64,000 nucleotides of DNA from positions 151,175 to 215,174 of the forward strand of contig MU623391.1 of the NCBI GenBank assembly GCA_025201765.1, in the 5' to 3' direction. Both the position numbers and the translations under genes were made by a program. Below, in pieces: positions 12,310-24,451 of the stretch; the first letter of the stretch is position 1; each line of letters opens with the position of its first letter. The notes beneath the pieces were generated by a model. The model searched no databases, was not told the DNA's origin, and saw only the letters and a list, made by a program, of their open reading frames with translations. Source of the stretch: Daldinia sp. FL1419 (lineage: Eukaryota; Ascomycota; Sordariomycetes; Xylariales; Hypoxylaceae).

Positions 12310-12825
12310 TCTTCCTAACTTGTTATATTCAAGAGTCTGGTCTCTTTTATCAATGCGGTCTGAGCGCGAGATGTGTTTCATGATCATAAACCGTTAAGCC
12401 ATATGACACAGGCATTTTTCGGTGTGCAAATAGATACTATCTTTAGATAAACAGATAGACAGGTTGACGGAGCATAATGTTATTCGATGCTGAGCGTCGC
12501 CTGGCATGATTAGAAGATTGCAGACACAGAAAACCGCGAAAGTTCGGAGTAACGGGCACAACATAGCCCTACTATGCAATCCGGTTGCGAAATTTTTTTT
12601 TTAGATCATTCGAATCATAAATATCATAACCTATGGATACCCACCCGAAGCAAGGTTCTCTAGTACGAGTTTGATATAACTGGTAATATGAACATGTCTT
12701 AACCCAACCGATATCTTTCTCTGAGTATAACACACGCCTTGCTTTTTTTGTTGCAAAATCATCCTGTCGTTGTTTTGCCTAGCTTCGTGATACGCAAGTG
12801 TCGCGTATAATAACGGTATAAGCCA
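12310..12825. other. Intergenic region between convergent genes
   Basis: Contains the 3' ends of the HAD phosphatase and the convergent MFS gene. No further gene recognised. Confidence 0.5.
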
Positions 12826-14371
12826 TTACTCTGTCCTCTTCCTGACGCCGGGTTGGCCGATCCAACATAGCAACATTACCGCGAATAGGCCGATAGCGAT
12901 AGGGTGCATAATAAATGTACCGGCGGCTTCAGCCAACAAACCTGTGGTGAAGGGAGCAATAGCACCGCCAGAACTTCCAAAAGCACTGATGACACTCATA
13001 CCACTGACTTGTTCGCGGCGCGAAAGGTTGCGGGCAAAAACGTAGGCGGCGCAGGGGTAGACGGGACCTAGGAGCAACCCTACAATAGCTAGCGAAACGG
13101 CTTCACCGATAATGTTGGGAATTAACCAGACCAGCAACTGGAAGATAGCAGCCCCGACCACGATGATATACACAAACAGCTTCTCGCCAATCTTGGAACC
13201 AACGGGTGAGAGCGCGAATCGTCCGAGGGTAATGCCAGCCCAGAAACCAGATGTTACGTAACCGACGGACGAAGGGTTACCGTCGCGTGTGGAGATCAGA
13301 AAGGAGATAACCCATCCTGAGATGGACACTTCTGCTCCCTGGTACGCGAAGATGAAGACGGCGCCGAGGAGAACGATCTTCGACTTGAAGGTAATAAGCA
13401 TAGCCGACACATCGTGAGGGCCAGCGTCCGACGGGGTATTTGACAACTCGTTACTACCAGCATCCTTCTCGTAGTCCCAGAAAGCCCACGTCGCAAAACC
13501 GGCATTACAAACCACAAGGCCGAGAGTCAAAAGGTAGTACCTACTCCAAATCGCCCCAGTCGACACAATCGACGTCGCGACAAGAGGCCCAATCGTGCCC
13601 CCAACACCGTAGCTTCCGTGGAACGCACCGAGGATCGTCGTGCTGTTAGCTAGGTTCGCGCAGAACACGTTGCCAATGGCTAGCTGGACAGCCAGACCGA
13701 AGCCGATGAAAAAGTTGGCGACCGCCACAGCGGGGAACGGTGCTGCGCAGATCAGTGGGATGTACCCGATACTCATGCAGAATTGTGCCAAGGCGAGGGT
13801 CTTTGCTCGTCCTAGGCGCTGCCGGATCCGGTCGACGAACGGTGCGGCCATGATAAATCCTAGGGCGTTGCCGACGAAGATAAGGGCTACTACGGCGTAA
13901 CCGATGTTGTAATGGCTGCGTTCATCATGGTAAGTCTACCTAAATTTCTTTATAGGTGGAAGTACGGAATTTCACTCACGATTCCATGTAAGGAATTAGA
14001 GCACCGGGCGCCGAATCGGTTAATCCGCCGATGAAGTTTGAGCAACAGCAAGCTGCTAGTCGGAACTTATTCATGGGAGGGTCGTTCAGAGTCGGGAGGG
14101 CTTCGAAAGCATCGGCGGGCTCTGCGGGAGTGCTTGGGGCAGTCATCTCGACGTCCCTCTCCTCTCTGGGAGTAGCAGGGTTAGAGGTGCTTGAGGTGCC
14201 CGCATCGTTGGGAGCTCGCCTGAGAGGCTCCAACTCAATCGAGTCTTGTTGGGGGACTGCTGGATATGTCCTGGACTTTACTCTCTGTGGAGCTATAGGG
14301 AGGGGATGCTCATCATGAGGTCTCGAGTTAGACTCGACTTGGACGAGAGTCCTGAAGAATGAAGGATCCAT
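12826..14371 (-). CDS. MFS transporter (FHS/BSC6-like)
   Basis: Model on the minus strand: exon 1 14371-13980, intron 13979-13916 (GTGAGT..CAG), exon 2 13915-12826; 493 residues. About 100 hydrophilic N-terminal residues precede a series of hydrophobic helices compatible with 12 membrane spans. A short charged loop after helix 2 (DRIRQRLGRAK) corresponds to the conserved MFS loop 2-3. A longer cytoplasmic loop near the middle (about 255-275) separates the two halves. The overall pattern resembles the fungal MFS group related to fucose/glucose permeases and yeast BSC6. The substrate is unknown. Confidence 0.8.
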
Positions 14372-15930
14372 TTTTGAATACTTATCTCATGGTTTGGGAG
14401 GGGAGGGAACCTTGTCAAGAAGAATTCATCGAGAGTTAAGAGAACAAATATATAAAAGAAGAAAACTGGGGGAGCAGGAGGGGTGATTAATAAAACAGGA
14501 GGGTTGGTTTGCTTAATAATTATTCCATCCGTAGTGGTGGGCTACCCCGTATTACACGAACAACTCAGCCAGGTATATGACGCTGGGCAATTTTGGGAAA
14601 ATGACGCCGAAGAAGAACATTTCACGATCTTGTCGGTGTGATCTGATCCCCAGCACGCCGGACAACGGCCCGGGCGACCAACTCTGAACAGCGGTGCTAC
14701 TCCATTCGTACGTACGCCACCCGATATTTATTTAATACTTTACTTGCAAAAGGCCGTAAGAGGCTTATCTGCCAATCACGACTATTTGCAGATAGTAGGA
14801 AATAAAACATCGTGGTTAGTTGCTCCACTACGAGACCCGGCAACGGCTAACGAATTCAGCAAGTTACCTAACCGGTTAATGAATATGCGGAACTGAGCCC
14901 AGGATTCAAAGAAGGGAGATCCATCCAGGCGCGAAGCGGGGTCGACATCCATTTCCATTCTCTTTGCTAGACTGATTCGTAGCTTCGAAGACAGGGATCT
15001 CTAAGCTTGTTGAGGGCCCGATTGGACGGATCATGTACGTGGTATCGCATGTAGGACCTCTCTACACAAAGCACACGCCCTTGAAAGCCAAAAATGGTGA
15101 TAAAGAGGTAGATACCATGTAAAGCGCAAAACAGCCGCCAAGATAAAGTCCAGGCTCAAATCGCTCGAATAGGAAGTTCCGCCGGCTCAACGTCGGCTAA
15201 CTAGGGGTAAACTTCGGCTAGTTTACCCCGTGGGCGGACTTACGTCAGCACCGGGGTAGATGCGGAGTGAGAATGACCTATCATATTTCGTAGAATGATA
15301 TCTGGGTTAGCTGGTTAAGTGGGTACTTCCGTCATGGTAACTCAAGAGCTTACTAATTGTTTGTGTCTTTGACAAAGGTCAAAATGCAGGGTATACTTTT
15401 AATTATCTAACTAATCTAATAAGTACTTGATTGCCTTCTTGTCTTCGATGATAGAATAGCGTTTTGTAAAAAGCAGGGTTCAAAAGACTTGACGCATTAG
15501 CGGTTCGGCTATGGAAAAAGGGACTGAGATATCCGGTGTTTGACATTTAAAATTTGAGAACTTTGGATTGTTTGCAAATCTCTGACCTACATGAATATTA
15601 ATGCAATGAGAGTCCCTGACTTTATAGTTTCTGGTGTTAATAAGAAGGCGTTGGAATTATAGTTTAATAGTAAGAGGCTCTCTCTGGGATTTGAGTATAG
15701 GAGGTAGGTATATATCTCATGCGATTAGATATCTTCTAACACTGCGGAGAGGAACAAGCGTGTAGTATATAACCCTAGGTATTTGCTTTCCGCTTACGCT
15801 TTGTTTAGGTTGTTTGTGTCGAATCTATCTTTTGGGATACAATGAAGCCTCATAATCACAATATAACTGATGGATTATCTGCTTATCCTTCAAATCCTCC
15901 ATTATTTCAGTCTCCTTGATCATACTTTCC
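14372..15930. other. Intergenic region
   Basis: About 1.5 kb without a supported gene; several short stretches are A/T-rich. The first part is the upstream region of the MFS gene. Confidence 0.5.
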
Positions 15931-15938
15931 TATCAATA

Positions 15939-17117
15939 TCAATGATCTTGTGCTTTCCAATACTCGATAGCCCTTGTATATAGACCCGGTTCGCTTCCCT
16001 CCGTAAAATCTAAAAGTATCGAAGCCAGTTCCACTGAAGCCAGCCTTCTCAAGGTTGATAAGACGGCAGGATTTGACCTCGCATTGGATAATGCAACGTC
16101 GACAAACATAAAAAATGCCCTGGACATTTGGAGTGGCTGCTCCTCTTGGTAAGGCGTAGAGGGGATTTGGCCGATCTCCTTAATGTGCTCTATTTTATTT
16201 TCTAGCTATTCCGTTCTAGCGCTCGACGCTGCTGCTCTGAGAAGGTCAACACCGGCCCATACTTCTATTTCTATAAAATTTGGCGCTTGAAGCCGAGCCC
16301 ATAGAAACCTAGGATTTACCGTTAGTTATTAACGAGGAGAGAGGAGCTATGATACTGACATTCCATCTACCTTTTTACTTAGTTGATCACAAACGCTTCT
16401 ACGAAGTACTGGTAGTATCTCGAGACACGGCGAACGGAGGCCCTTCCCAAGGGCACGTCCTTATATCATGCCCTTTCTTTTCTGTTGTCACTTCAATTGG
16501 GAGTAAACTATACTCTTGTAGTCGATCGGTGCTGTCACAATCACGGGAACTGATAGCTACGCTTAACCGGCGGCCACGCGGCCCATCTCCGAGTTTCTCG
16601 ACAAATGCGATTAAGCCATCGAGCACTTCACGTTAAACATGTAGAGGGAGTTGGTCCATTGTATCAATCACAAGATATATGTCGCGCTGGGATGAATCCA
16701 AAAATCCGCGTAACTGATTAATCACAATTTTGAGTATTTGATGTACCAATCGATCGGTCGTTAGTTGCTTGCTCCCAAAATGTCGTCAACATCTCCAAGT
16801 AGAGGGCATCCCCTACTTCGTCACCCCTAAACCCGACATAGTAGTAGAGGAGGTGGATAACCGATACACTTAGTTAAACATTACCTAGGTACATAGGTAG
16901 ATATTACCGTTGCCAATCCTAGCCCGGCTACGCTGCGGCATAGCAATAGCCCATTTCCGCATTTAATATATCGTGAATCTTTGGAGCTACACAGGAGGCG
17001 TGTACCAGCCTTCGGCCGAATGAAAGGACGACGACGGGAAATTATAATTTTCGCTGGGTTGATTTGAGCGGATTTTCCTCTCGAAAGGGGTAGTATCCCG
17101 GACTCCTGGTCTTGCAA
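15939..17117 (-). pseudogene. Decayed NACHT-domain (STAND/NLR-like) gene relic
   Basis: Read on the minus strand, several frames together give a recognisable NACHT domain broken by stops and shifts. Segment 17117-16881 ends with a degenerate Walker A region (CRSVAGLGLATVIST, where GxxGxGK(S/T) is expected). Then come a block beginning VIHLLYYYVGFRG, a clear Walker B (DIYLVIDTMDQL, about 16690-16650), a sensor-like strand (LSVAISSRD) followed by a segment like the post-NACHT region (16626-16399), and a KKVDGM block near 16340, where NLR proteins carry KADGMFLWA. The open frame 16127-15939 may be a further remnant. The Walker A lysine is lost and no full-length frame exists. An intergenic CCTAGGTA-type motif sits between the Walker A block and the rest. 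Confidence 0.65.
16882..16900. repeat. CCTAGGTA-type motif inside NACHT relic
   Basis: A copy of the short motif that recurs in intergenic DNA of this window, directly after the degenerate Walker A block. It provides the stop that ends that reading frame. Confidence 0.6.
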
Positions 17118-17432
17118 TGACGAGAGAATAAAACCTTGATATATGAATAGACATCTTCTATTCCGACTAAACGCCCTTATTTGACTCCAGGGCTTCAGGA
17201 GCTTCAGGGGGTGGGTTTACGTATTGTACCTAACCTAGGTAGTTAAATATAATCAATAGGTAGTTACAAGACGTCATTCTAGGTAATACCCTGCCGATTT
17301 CAACGTCTTCCAATGTCGTTAGGTACAATGGCTATCGCGTATAATATACTCGAGCTTCGTAATATGGATTTAAACGATTGAGCTGAAATGATGCTTCTTT
17401 CAATTATTTGTCAATTCACCTTGTAATTTACA
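17118..17432. other. Intergenic region upstream of nitrilase
   Basis: A/T-rich spacer containing two TAGGTAG motifs (near 17230-17263). It lies between the divergent NACHT relic and the nitrilase-like gene; no coding sequence recognised. Confidence 0.5.
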
Positions 17433-18534
17433 ATGACCACTATCCGAGTTGCCGTCACACAAGCTGAGCCAGCGTGGCTCGACCTTGCACGGTCAGTCCA
17501 AAGGGCTTGCAAGCTTATCACGTACGCCCCGAATAACGGTGCCAAAATCATTGCGTTCGCAGAAGCCTGGATCCCGGGCTATCCTGCATGGATTTGGTCA
17601 GTATTCGACGCTGTTCTTGCCGTATACCGTAGAACTCAGCTGAAATCCGCGGCGCGATGGGGCTCGTCCTGTGGATTTCGGACTCCAGACAAAGTACATT
17701 TATAACTCCCTGGCAATAGAGTCGGAAGAAATGAATCAAATCAAGGCTACAGCTAAGAAGCACTCGATCGCTGTGGTCCTCGGGTTTTCAGAGAGAAGTC
17801 CTTCAAATAGCATCTACTTGGCGCAGGCAATTATCTCACCCCAGGGCGAATTGGTCTTGCATAGACGCAAGATCAAAGCAACGCATATGGAGCGGACCGT
17901 GTTTGGAGATGGATCCGGCAACGATTTGACCAGTGTCGTAGAACTCGACTTTGGAGCTCTGTTAGGCAGAATCAAGGTAGGTATGTTGAGTTGTTGGGAG
18001 CATGCTCAGCCGCTTTTGAAGTGCCATAGCATCACAAGGCGAAGTCATTCATATATCGATGTGGCCACCGGTAGACCCCGCCACCGGTGTAGACCACCCA
18101 GGTCTATGGAGCATGACAGCCGACGGATGCCAGAATCTGTCGCAGACGTATGCGATCGAAGGCGGTGCTTATGTCTTGCACTCTACATCAGTGTGCACTC
18201 AGGCCGGCATTGACGCGCTGGACACGCAAAACGGACTTGCCCGCAGCCCGGTGGGGGGCACAGCTGCATCATTGGCCCTGATGGGAGACGATTGACGCCG
18301 CCATTGGGTGACGGTAAGCCCGATATGCGAGGTATCCAGTACGGATATTTAAATCTCACCAAGGTTGTAACAAATAAGGGGTTCATAGATGTCGTCGGCC
18401 ATTATAGTAGGCCTGACCTTCTCTGGCTAGGCGTCGACAAACAACAGAAGGAGGCTGTCATTCCAAAGGTTTTAGGGAAAAGGACAGATTCTGAAAAAGA
18501 GATGACTGAATGGCCTGACCCAGGTAAGCTATGA
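17433..18534 (+). pseudogene. Nitrilase-family gene with two frameshifts
   Basis: Nitrilases hydrolyse nitriles to acids (related enzymes hydrate cyanide). Exon 1 17433-17621 joins in phase to an exon from 17689 (GTATAC..CAG intron), giving the conserved WIW..KYIYNSL region. All three catalytic positions are visible: Glu in FAEAWIPGYP, Lys in HRRKIKA, Cys in LSCWEHAQPLL. The frame then shifts near 18032 (to a frame reading QGEVIHISMWPPVDP) and shifts back near 18250, beside a run of six G, to GPDGRRLTPPLGDG..VVGHYSRPDLLWLGVD. The two indels restore the original frame, but that frame has a stop at 18213 in between. No intron explains either shift because homology is continuous across them. Either recent inactivation or assembly error is possible. 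The last codons may be altered by a possible donor at 18523. Confidence 0.75.
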
Positions 18535-19234
18535 TTCATTATTGATCAATCCCATTATTGACAGGGCTCTAGGTGCCTCGTCGGGGATGAAGCATGTTTT
18601 CAGTATATATACCTACCTAGGTAGGTAGGTACCTAGGCAGGTAGCCACAGGTTCCTACGGTCCGCTTAAGATTCCTTGGGGGTTAACAAATTTCGCCTTA
18701 TTCTTGTCGGCGCACCCTTAAGGAGTATATTTTTTTCCAATTTCAAAGCCATCGGATAAAGTGTATGAGTTCATATCAAGTAAATTTATCTATATGTCTT
18801 AAGTTTGGATTGCGATCTTCTAAGAGTGTCGGCCCCCCCAATAAGCAGGATACATAAACCAGAATGACTTGAGGTCCATCTCAACTCAAGAGACGGTTGA
18901 TGGATGAATACGTACCGGATGTGTGGTTATTGATAGAACATACAATGATGAGCGATAAAAAACCATTGCTGAGAACGTGAAAAGATCTTTGAACAGGCTA
19001 TGGAGGCCTATTTATGAGGTTATTGGTGGATATCTGCAGGTTGCGACAAGGATTAGATTCGAATGTTGGTTACCCAATAGGGGGCTAAGCCGACACAGTT
19101 GGAGACATTATGACTACCGAATATAATCATCTTGTTCCCATTTTCACCTCGGAGTTGGAATGACGGCAGCCATTCTAAAATCCAACAATGCGAGGATATT
19201 CTAGGTATTCATATCTTATTGGTAATCTATATAG
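18535..19234. other. Intergenic region with CCTAGGTA repeat cluster
   Basis: No gene recognised. The most obvious element is a 36-bp cluster of CCTAGG/GGTAGG/GGTACC units at 18609-18644. The remainder is the upstream region of the HET gene. Confidence 0.5.
18609..18644. repeat. CCTAGGTAGGTACC-type repeat cluster
   Basis: Contiguous overlapping units TACCTA, CCTAGG, TAGGTAGG and GGTACC. The arrangement is partly self-complementary. Similar clusters occur at many other intergenic positions in the window. Confidence 0.8.
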
Positions 19235-21001
19235 ATGTCTGGGTTATTCCGCTATCGTCCCCTGACAGAGTCTGGGGAGATTAGGGTCCTTTCCCTTGAA
19301 CCTGCACTAGACCATGGGACAACTCTCAAAGGCTCATTCCAACATATCGTACTTCCTACACAATATTTCACTGATCATTATGTTGCTCTATCGTACGTAT
19401 GGGGCAGCAGCACCATAACCGATTCGATTCTTGTCGATGGCTGCGAAATCGGGATCGCTGCTAATCTCAGCGTCGCATTGAGAGACATTCGCCATAGAAC
19501 CAGAGTTCTTCGCATATGGATTGATGCGCTATGTATCAACCAAAGAAATATCCCCGAACGGAACCGGCAAGTCGCTCTGATGGGAGATATATATTCTACC
19601 GCGAGCAGAACAATAATCTACCTTGGCCCTTTGACCCCTGAAGCCCGGCTTATTCTTCAGCAACTACACGGAAGGATGTTTAGAAGTTTTGATAATATCA
19701 GTAATCAAAATGTAACTTCTATGCACAAGGGGGACTCAAACGACTATAGTTCACTGGAAGAGGATTTGGATCTTACTACGGCATCTAAAGAGCTGTTAGC
19801 CAGACCATGGTTTCGTCGGGCATGGACCTTTCAAGAATTAGTGCTGTCGAGTGACCCTTGGTTCCAATGTGGACCAAAATACGTGAGATGGATGGATCTT
19901 TGCAACCTCCTTCTCCCTCTCCTAAGGCAAAGCCAATCAGAGATGGAGAGCAATCTGTCGCGCATGAAAGAAGTGCATGACGCCGTCCATGCACGTAGCG
20001 ATACAGATCCTGGCACCTTAAGCCTCTGGAAGATCCTAGAAATCCGAGGGAGGGCTCAAGCGACTGATCCAAGAGACCTCATATACGCGAATATGGGGCT
20101 TCACTTAGACAGGAAAGAGGTCGGGGAGTTTGTTCAAATCGATTATGCTAAGACGGCTCGCGAGATCTTTATAGAGGTCGGCCTTTATGTAATGAAGTAT
20201 CTCGGTATTCAACGGTCGTTACTTAATATCACCAATTCGCCTCTCAGACTAATTCTTCCATCGTGGGTGCCTGACTGGGGCTTCGATGCCAATTTGGAAT
20301 CTACCAATACCACACAAGATGGTACGCTAGATTGTAACTCGCTGGGATCAGAAAAGGGTGTGCTCTTGATAAAGTCCAAGCATCCCCCGTTAACTATCAT
20401 GCACGTTAGCGATATTCTACCGCCCCCAAGGTCGCCTCAGGATAGTTCCATGATAAACATGACCCTAATAGGGGGGAGTGTATATTTTGTGAAACTGTCA
20501 AAACGTCCAATAAAGGATAGAGTTCCACAATTGTGGTCTGAGTTTGCTTGGTTGCGGAGTGTACTGGAGGAAGGAGGCTCGAAGCCTATTGATTGGCTAA
20601 ATAATATTAGCGACGACAACGCCTGCGAACTAACATTGCAGCTTTATAGTGACAGGCTACACGATCCAAAAGTCCCATGCCGACTAGCCTTGCTCGATAA
20701 CCATGTAGCAACTCTTGTTGATGAGAGGGTGCGCGTGGGGGATAGCATCGTCGCATTGGAGAGCATTCACTTCTATCAAGGGGGGAACTTTTGTAAAAGC
20801 GAACGGGAATTCCCACCTCGTGTTATTATCCGCAAGTTGGAGTCTGGTTTTCCCGCTGAACTTGATCATAAAATTGTTGCGATGCTACCCCTGGAAGATA
20901 AATATGTTGGACGGCGTCAGCATTGCCGCCTAGTAGCCCTTCAGGAGGTACGGATTGAAGAGACGACACTCGAGCGGGAATCCTTATTCATCATCCATTA
21001 A
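19235..21001 (+). CDS. HET-domain (heterokaryon incompatibility) protein
   Basis: Single-exon 588-residue protein. The HET domain spans roughly residues 45-195. Its conserved blocks are visible: YVALSYVWG (about 49), a segment around LSVALRDIR, then LRIWIDALCINQRNIPERNRQVALMGDIYSTASRTIIYLG split over about 88-130, and a third block RPWFRRAWTFQELVLS near 190-205. The C-terminal two thirds is the variable region typical of HET proteins, without ankyrin, WD or NACHT repeats that I can see. HET domains trigger cell death in vegetative incompatibility after non-self recognition. Whether this copy takes part is unknown. It lies between the nitrilase and the convergent F-box/ankyrin gene. Confidence 0.9.
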   Translation: MSGLFRYRPLTESGEIRVLSLEPALDHGTTLKGSFQHIVLPTQYFTDHYVALSYVWGSSTITDSILVDGCEIGIAANLSVALRDIRHRTRVLRIWIDALCINQRNIPERNRQVALMGDIYSTASRTIIYLGPLTPEARLILQQLHGRMFRSFDNISNQNVTSMHKGDSNDYSSLEEDLDLTTASKELLARPWFRRAWTFQELVLSSDPWFQCGPKYVRWMDLCNLLLPLLRQSQSEMESNLSRMKEVHDAVHARSDTDPGTLSLWKILEIRGRAQATDPRDLIYANMGLHLDRKEVGEFVQIDYAKTAREIFIEVGLYVMKYLGIQRSLLNITNSPLRLILPSWVPDWGFDANLESTNTTQDGTLDCNSLGSEKGVLLIKSKHPPLTIMHVSDILPPPRSPQDSSMINMTLIGGSVYFVKLSKRPIKDRVPQLWSEFAWLRSVLEEGGSKPIDWLNNISDDNACELTLQLYSDRLHDPKVPCRLALLDNHVATLVDERVRVGDSIVALESIHFYQGGNFCKSEREFPPRVIIRKLESGFPAELDHKIVAMLPLEDKYVGRRQHCRLVALQEVRIEETTLERESLFIIH

Positions 21002-21519
21002 CATTTACCATGTTATGTATATACTGCATTCTAGATTCACATAAATGTTGAGGAATACCCCCTCAGATTGTTATCAAAATATGTATCTAATAGCATATAA
21101 GAAGAGCCGCAACAAGATGATAATTTTGGATTTTTGGAACCAAGTACTTAATTCGTGTTCATAGTTAATATGAGATGGAAAATGAATGGCTGCCTATCTA
21201 GACACGTATATAGGTAGTCTATAAGTACCTACCTAGGTTAGTTCTTGGAGATGACTGTATACCAATTTCCAATCCATCTAACATCTGGTGGCCCATCGTT
21301 ACCCCGCCTCCTTTTTTCCCCCTTTTCGTTTCGTTAATGAAAAAAAAAAAGTGCCCATAGAATATAGATTTTCCCACCAGCTTCAACTTTAAGCTGTAGC
21401 CAAGAAAATATATCAAACCCAGTTCCTCCATTCAAGTCGTATATCTAGGTAGGTACCTGTTAATCTCTATTCAACCATCTTGGGTCCAGCCCAAGGCAGT
21501 GGTTTATCAATCATCCCAG
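21002..21519. other. Intergenic region between convergent HET and ankyrin genes
   Basis: 3' ends of both neighbours; CCTAGG/TAGGTAGG motifs at about 21225-21240 and 21443-21459. No gene recognised. Confidence 0.5.
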
Positions 21520-23766
21520 TCAGCGAAGTGGGGTTGCACCATACTTGAGTAGTAAGTCGACCGCCCCGTTGTTGGCCTCCAACATAGCAACCTGCAACGG
21601 GAGGCAATATTCGAACGTGAGAGGTCTCATCAGCGGCATATTCGGGTCGGCACCTCCGCGGAGGAGAACATCAAGGAGTTCATTCGACCAGGAACTCTCT
21701 TTCTGGCTACACACATGATGCATAGTCCGGATCTGTTCCGCCGCCGGTGCCAAGCGGAATAAATCCCGCTTTATCATGACTTCCAAGAGCTGAGTGCTTC
21801 CGTTTAGGACGGCTTGGAAGACGGCGCCGGCATGAGGCCTACCGGTCGATCTGTTGACGAATTCGGGGAAAGGCTTTGCGCCATAGTCTAACAGAAGCTC
21901 GCACATAGCAGGGTTTCCTCGCTCAAGGGCTATGTCGAGCGGTGTCTGTCCTTCCTCATTGGAGTGGTTCGGATCCGCCCCTTTTTCTAGTAGCATTCGA
22001 GCAAGCGTTGTGTCTTCAGCTTGACACGCGTGAAGCAGACAAGACCAGCCAAATTCAGAAACGTGAGTCCAAGGCGCGCCGACGTCAAGTATTATTTTTG
22101 CCACCTTGTATTTCTTCGATTCCAAAGCTTTGAACAAGCGTTCCTGTGTTGTCAATAGCTCGGTCGTGCCTTTAAACTGTAGGAGATATTGGAGAGAAGC
22201 AGTATCATTCTTAGCAACGGCTTCATCTACCATGCTAGCCAATATCTCCCCTGATGGAAGCCTGGTGTTGAGGCATTGCAAATATTCGCAGATCTCTAGG
22301 TGGCCATTTCTAAAGAGTGGACGAATCAAGGATGCGGTCGGATTACTAGTCGCGTTGGAGGGTGAACCGAATTCCAAAAGCAATTGAACAATGGCAAGCA
22401 CATCGGGATGCTTCTCCACCGAGTTGCAGAATATCTCAAAAGCCGTTCGCCCGGAGTCGTCCACGGCGGTTGTGGAGGCGCCTCGCTGAAGTAGTAGCCT
22501 GATAGTTGGGAATAAGTTATTTTGGTTACCCGAGCATTTACATGCTCCCATGAGTGGAGTCATTCCAAGGTTATCCCGGGCATCGACCACGGCTCCAGAG
22601 TCTATCAAATACTCCGCGATGGTAACGGAGCACTCAACTGCCGCGAGTATCAGAGGGGTAGCAAGATCATGGGTTCTCGCGTCAAGGTCCGCTCCGGCCT
22701 CGATAAGGCGCTTGGCAAGCAGCAATTGAGTTCCAGCATCCTCACCCATAGAAACGCGGGCCTCAGAGCAACAATGTAAAGGCGATGGTCTAGTGCCGTA
22801 GCCATATGGATGAGCTCCCAGATCAAGGAGTTTAAGAGCGTCATGGAAACGTCCCCTCGCGCACGCATCTATAAGCAGCGTGCAACCATTGCTATCTTCG
22901 GTATTGATATTTGCGCCGTGCTGTACAAGCCAGGTGATCATATCCCACTTGTATGCTCTGTAGGCCCAGTGAAGTGGACTCATACCGTGATGGTCTTGGA
23001 TGTCAATTGCCGGCTTATAATGATCCAAAATAAATTGGGAAAACAATATGTCCCCAGCATAACTCGTCATGTGCAGAGCGGTGATGTAGTTGCTTGGGGG
23101 ACCTTCGGTTCTCATCGTGACCTGGAAAGAAGCGCCTCTGGTAGCAAGGATCCGGGCTGTTGAATAGTTCTTGTGGCACTATAAATAAATATAAGTAATT
23201 GAAAATCGAAAGATTATTTGCCCAGTTAGGTCCAGTCATAAACCTACTATAGCTGTATGGAGAGGCATCCACCATGGAAGCACCGATCCTGTCTCTGTAT
23301 GCAATCCTCGGCCATATCCAGAGTCGGACGCATCTCGGCACAAGCAGAATCCACGGGAGAGTGCGTTTACGTTTGCACCATGATCTAGCAGCAACTCGAT
23401 GATATCGTCACGGCCTAGACGAGCAGCAAGATGGAGAGGCGTCCATGTCCGCGAGATTAGATGGCCAGGTCGACTACGGCGACCTGCGTGATTAACAGGA
23501 TTCCCATCATCCGCAGACGCATACTCAACCTCGACCTGATTTGGGTTGAGGCCTGCTACTAGAAGCTTTTCGACGACTCGGGCTCTTCCCAATTTAATGG
23601 CCCAGAAAAGAACATCTATATTATTACCGATCCGACGATAAAGGATAGGATCGAAAGCATGATAGAAAGAATGGGAGCAACGACAAGCGTTTGCAATATC
23701 CTTGAGGTCCAAGTGTTGCGTAACGAGATCAAGGAGTTCGTTAGGCAACTGTAAGAACACCGCCAT
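21520..23766 (-). CDS. F-box and ankyrin-repeat protein
   Basis: Minus-strand model: exon 1 23766-23248, intron 23247-23179 (GTAGGT..TAG), exon 2 23178-21520; phase 0 join, 725 residues. An F-box is visible at residues 5-45 (LPNELLDLVTQHLDLKDIANACRCSHSFYHAF split). Ankyrin repeats follow to the C-terminus, with clear copies such as TPLHLAARLGRDDIIELLLDHGA, SPLHWAYRAYKWDMITWLVQHGA and TPLDIALERGNPAMCELLLDYGA. I count roughly 10-14 repeats. The F-box suggests a substrate adaptor for an SCF ubiquitin ligase, with ankyrins binding the target. Substrate unknown. Such F-box/ankyrin proteins are numerous and variable in filamentous ascomycetes. Confidence 0.88.
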
Positions 23767-24451
23767 ATCTAGTTGTTTTGGTTCCCAGTTCGTTTACTCT
23801 AGAATATATTTGGGGACAGATGCGGTCTCTTTTTAAAAATGGGCTTGCAGATGGATTTAAATACTCCGCGTAATATTTTTGGGTGTCAAAATACTCAACG
23901 CGGACGCGGGCCCCGACGGGTTGAAACAGTTGGGTAATGCTGGATAGGAAAGCTGAACCAGTGGTGCATATACGTAAAGTCACGAGGTTTATTTATTTAC
24001 CAATCAACTCGATTCGGAGCTGAATATTAATACGATAGGATTGTCGCTTATGCACTGGGTATCTCATATACGGCAAGGTCATGGTGCTGACCCATCCTGA
24101 TCCGCCTTCCTATATCCTAGATTGTCCATCTGCCCATGAGCAGTTAGTCCATGAATAAGTTAGTTGCCTTAGGTAATCTTGCATGAGATTTGCTTTTTCC
24201 GACTCAAACTCGCCTTGAAGTTCAGGTTGTTAAGTACACGTGATTATCACGTGACTCCTTTCCACCTCTTCCGGAGGTAATGGTATTAAGAGTACCTAAC
24301 CTGAATATGTGTCTAATAAATCCTTCCATCCATAAGGTGTTTACCTCTCCCCGGATAGCAATATCATATAAGAGATACCTATTAATACACATAGTGTTGA
24401 AAGCTTAGGCGTTCTTAGATATATTAGAAAAGGTCTATCTCTCTCAATATA

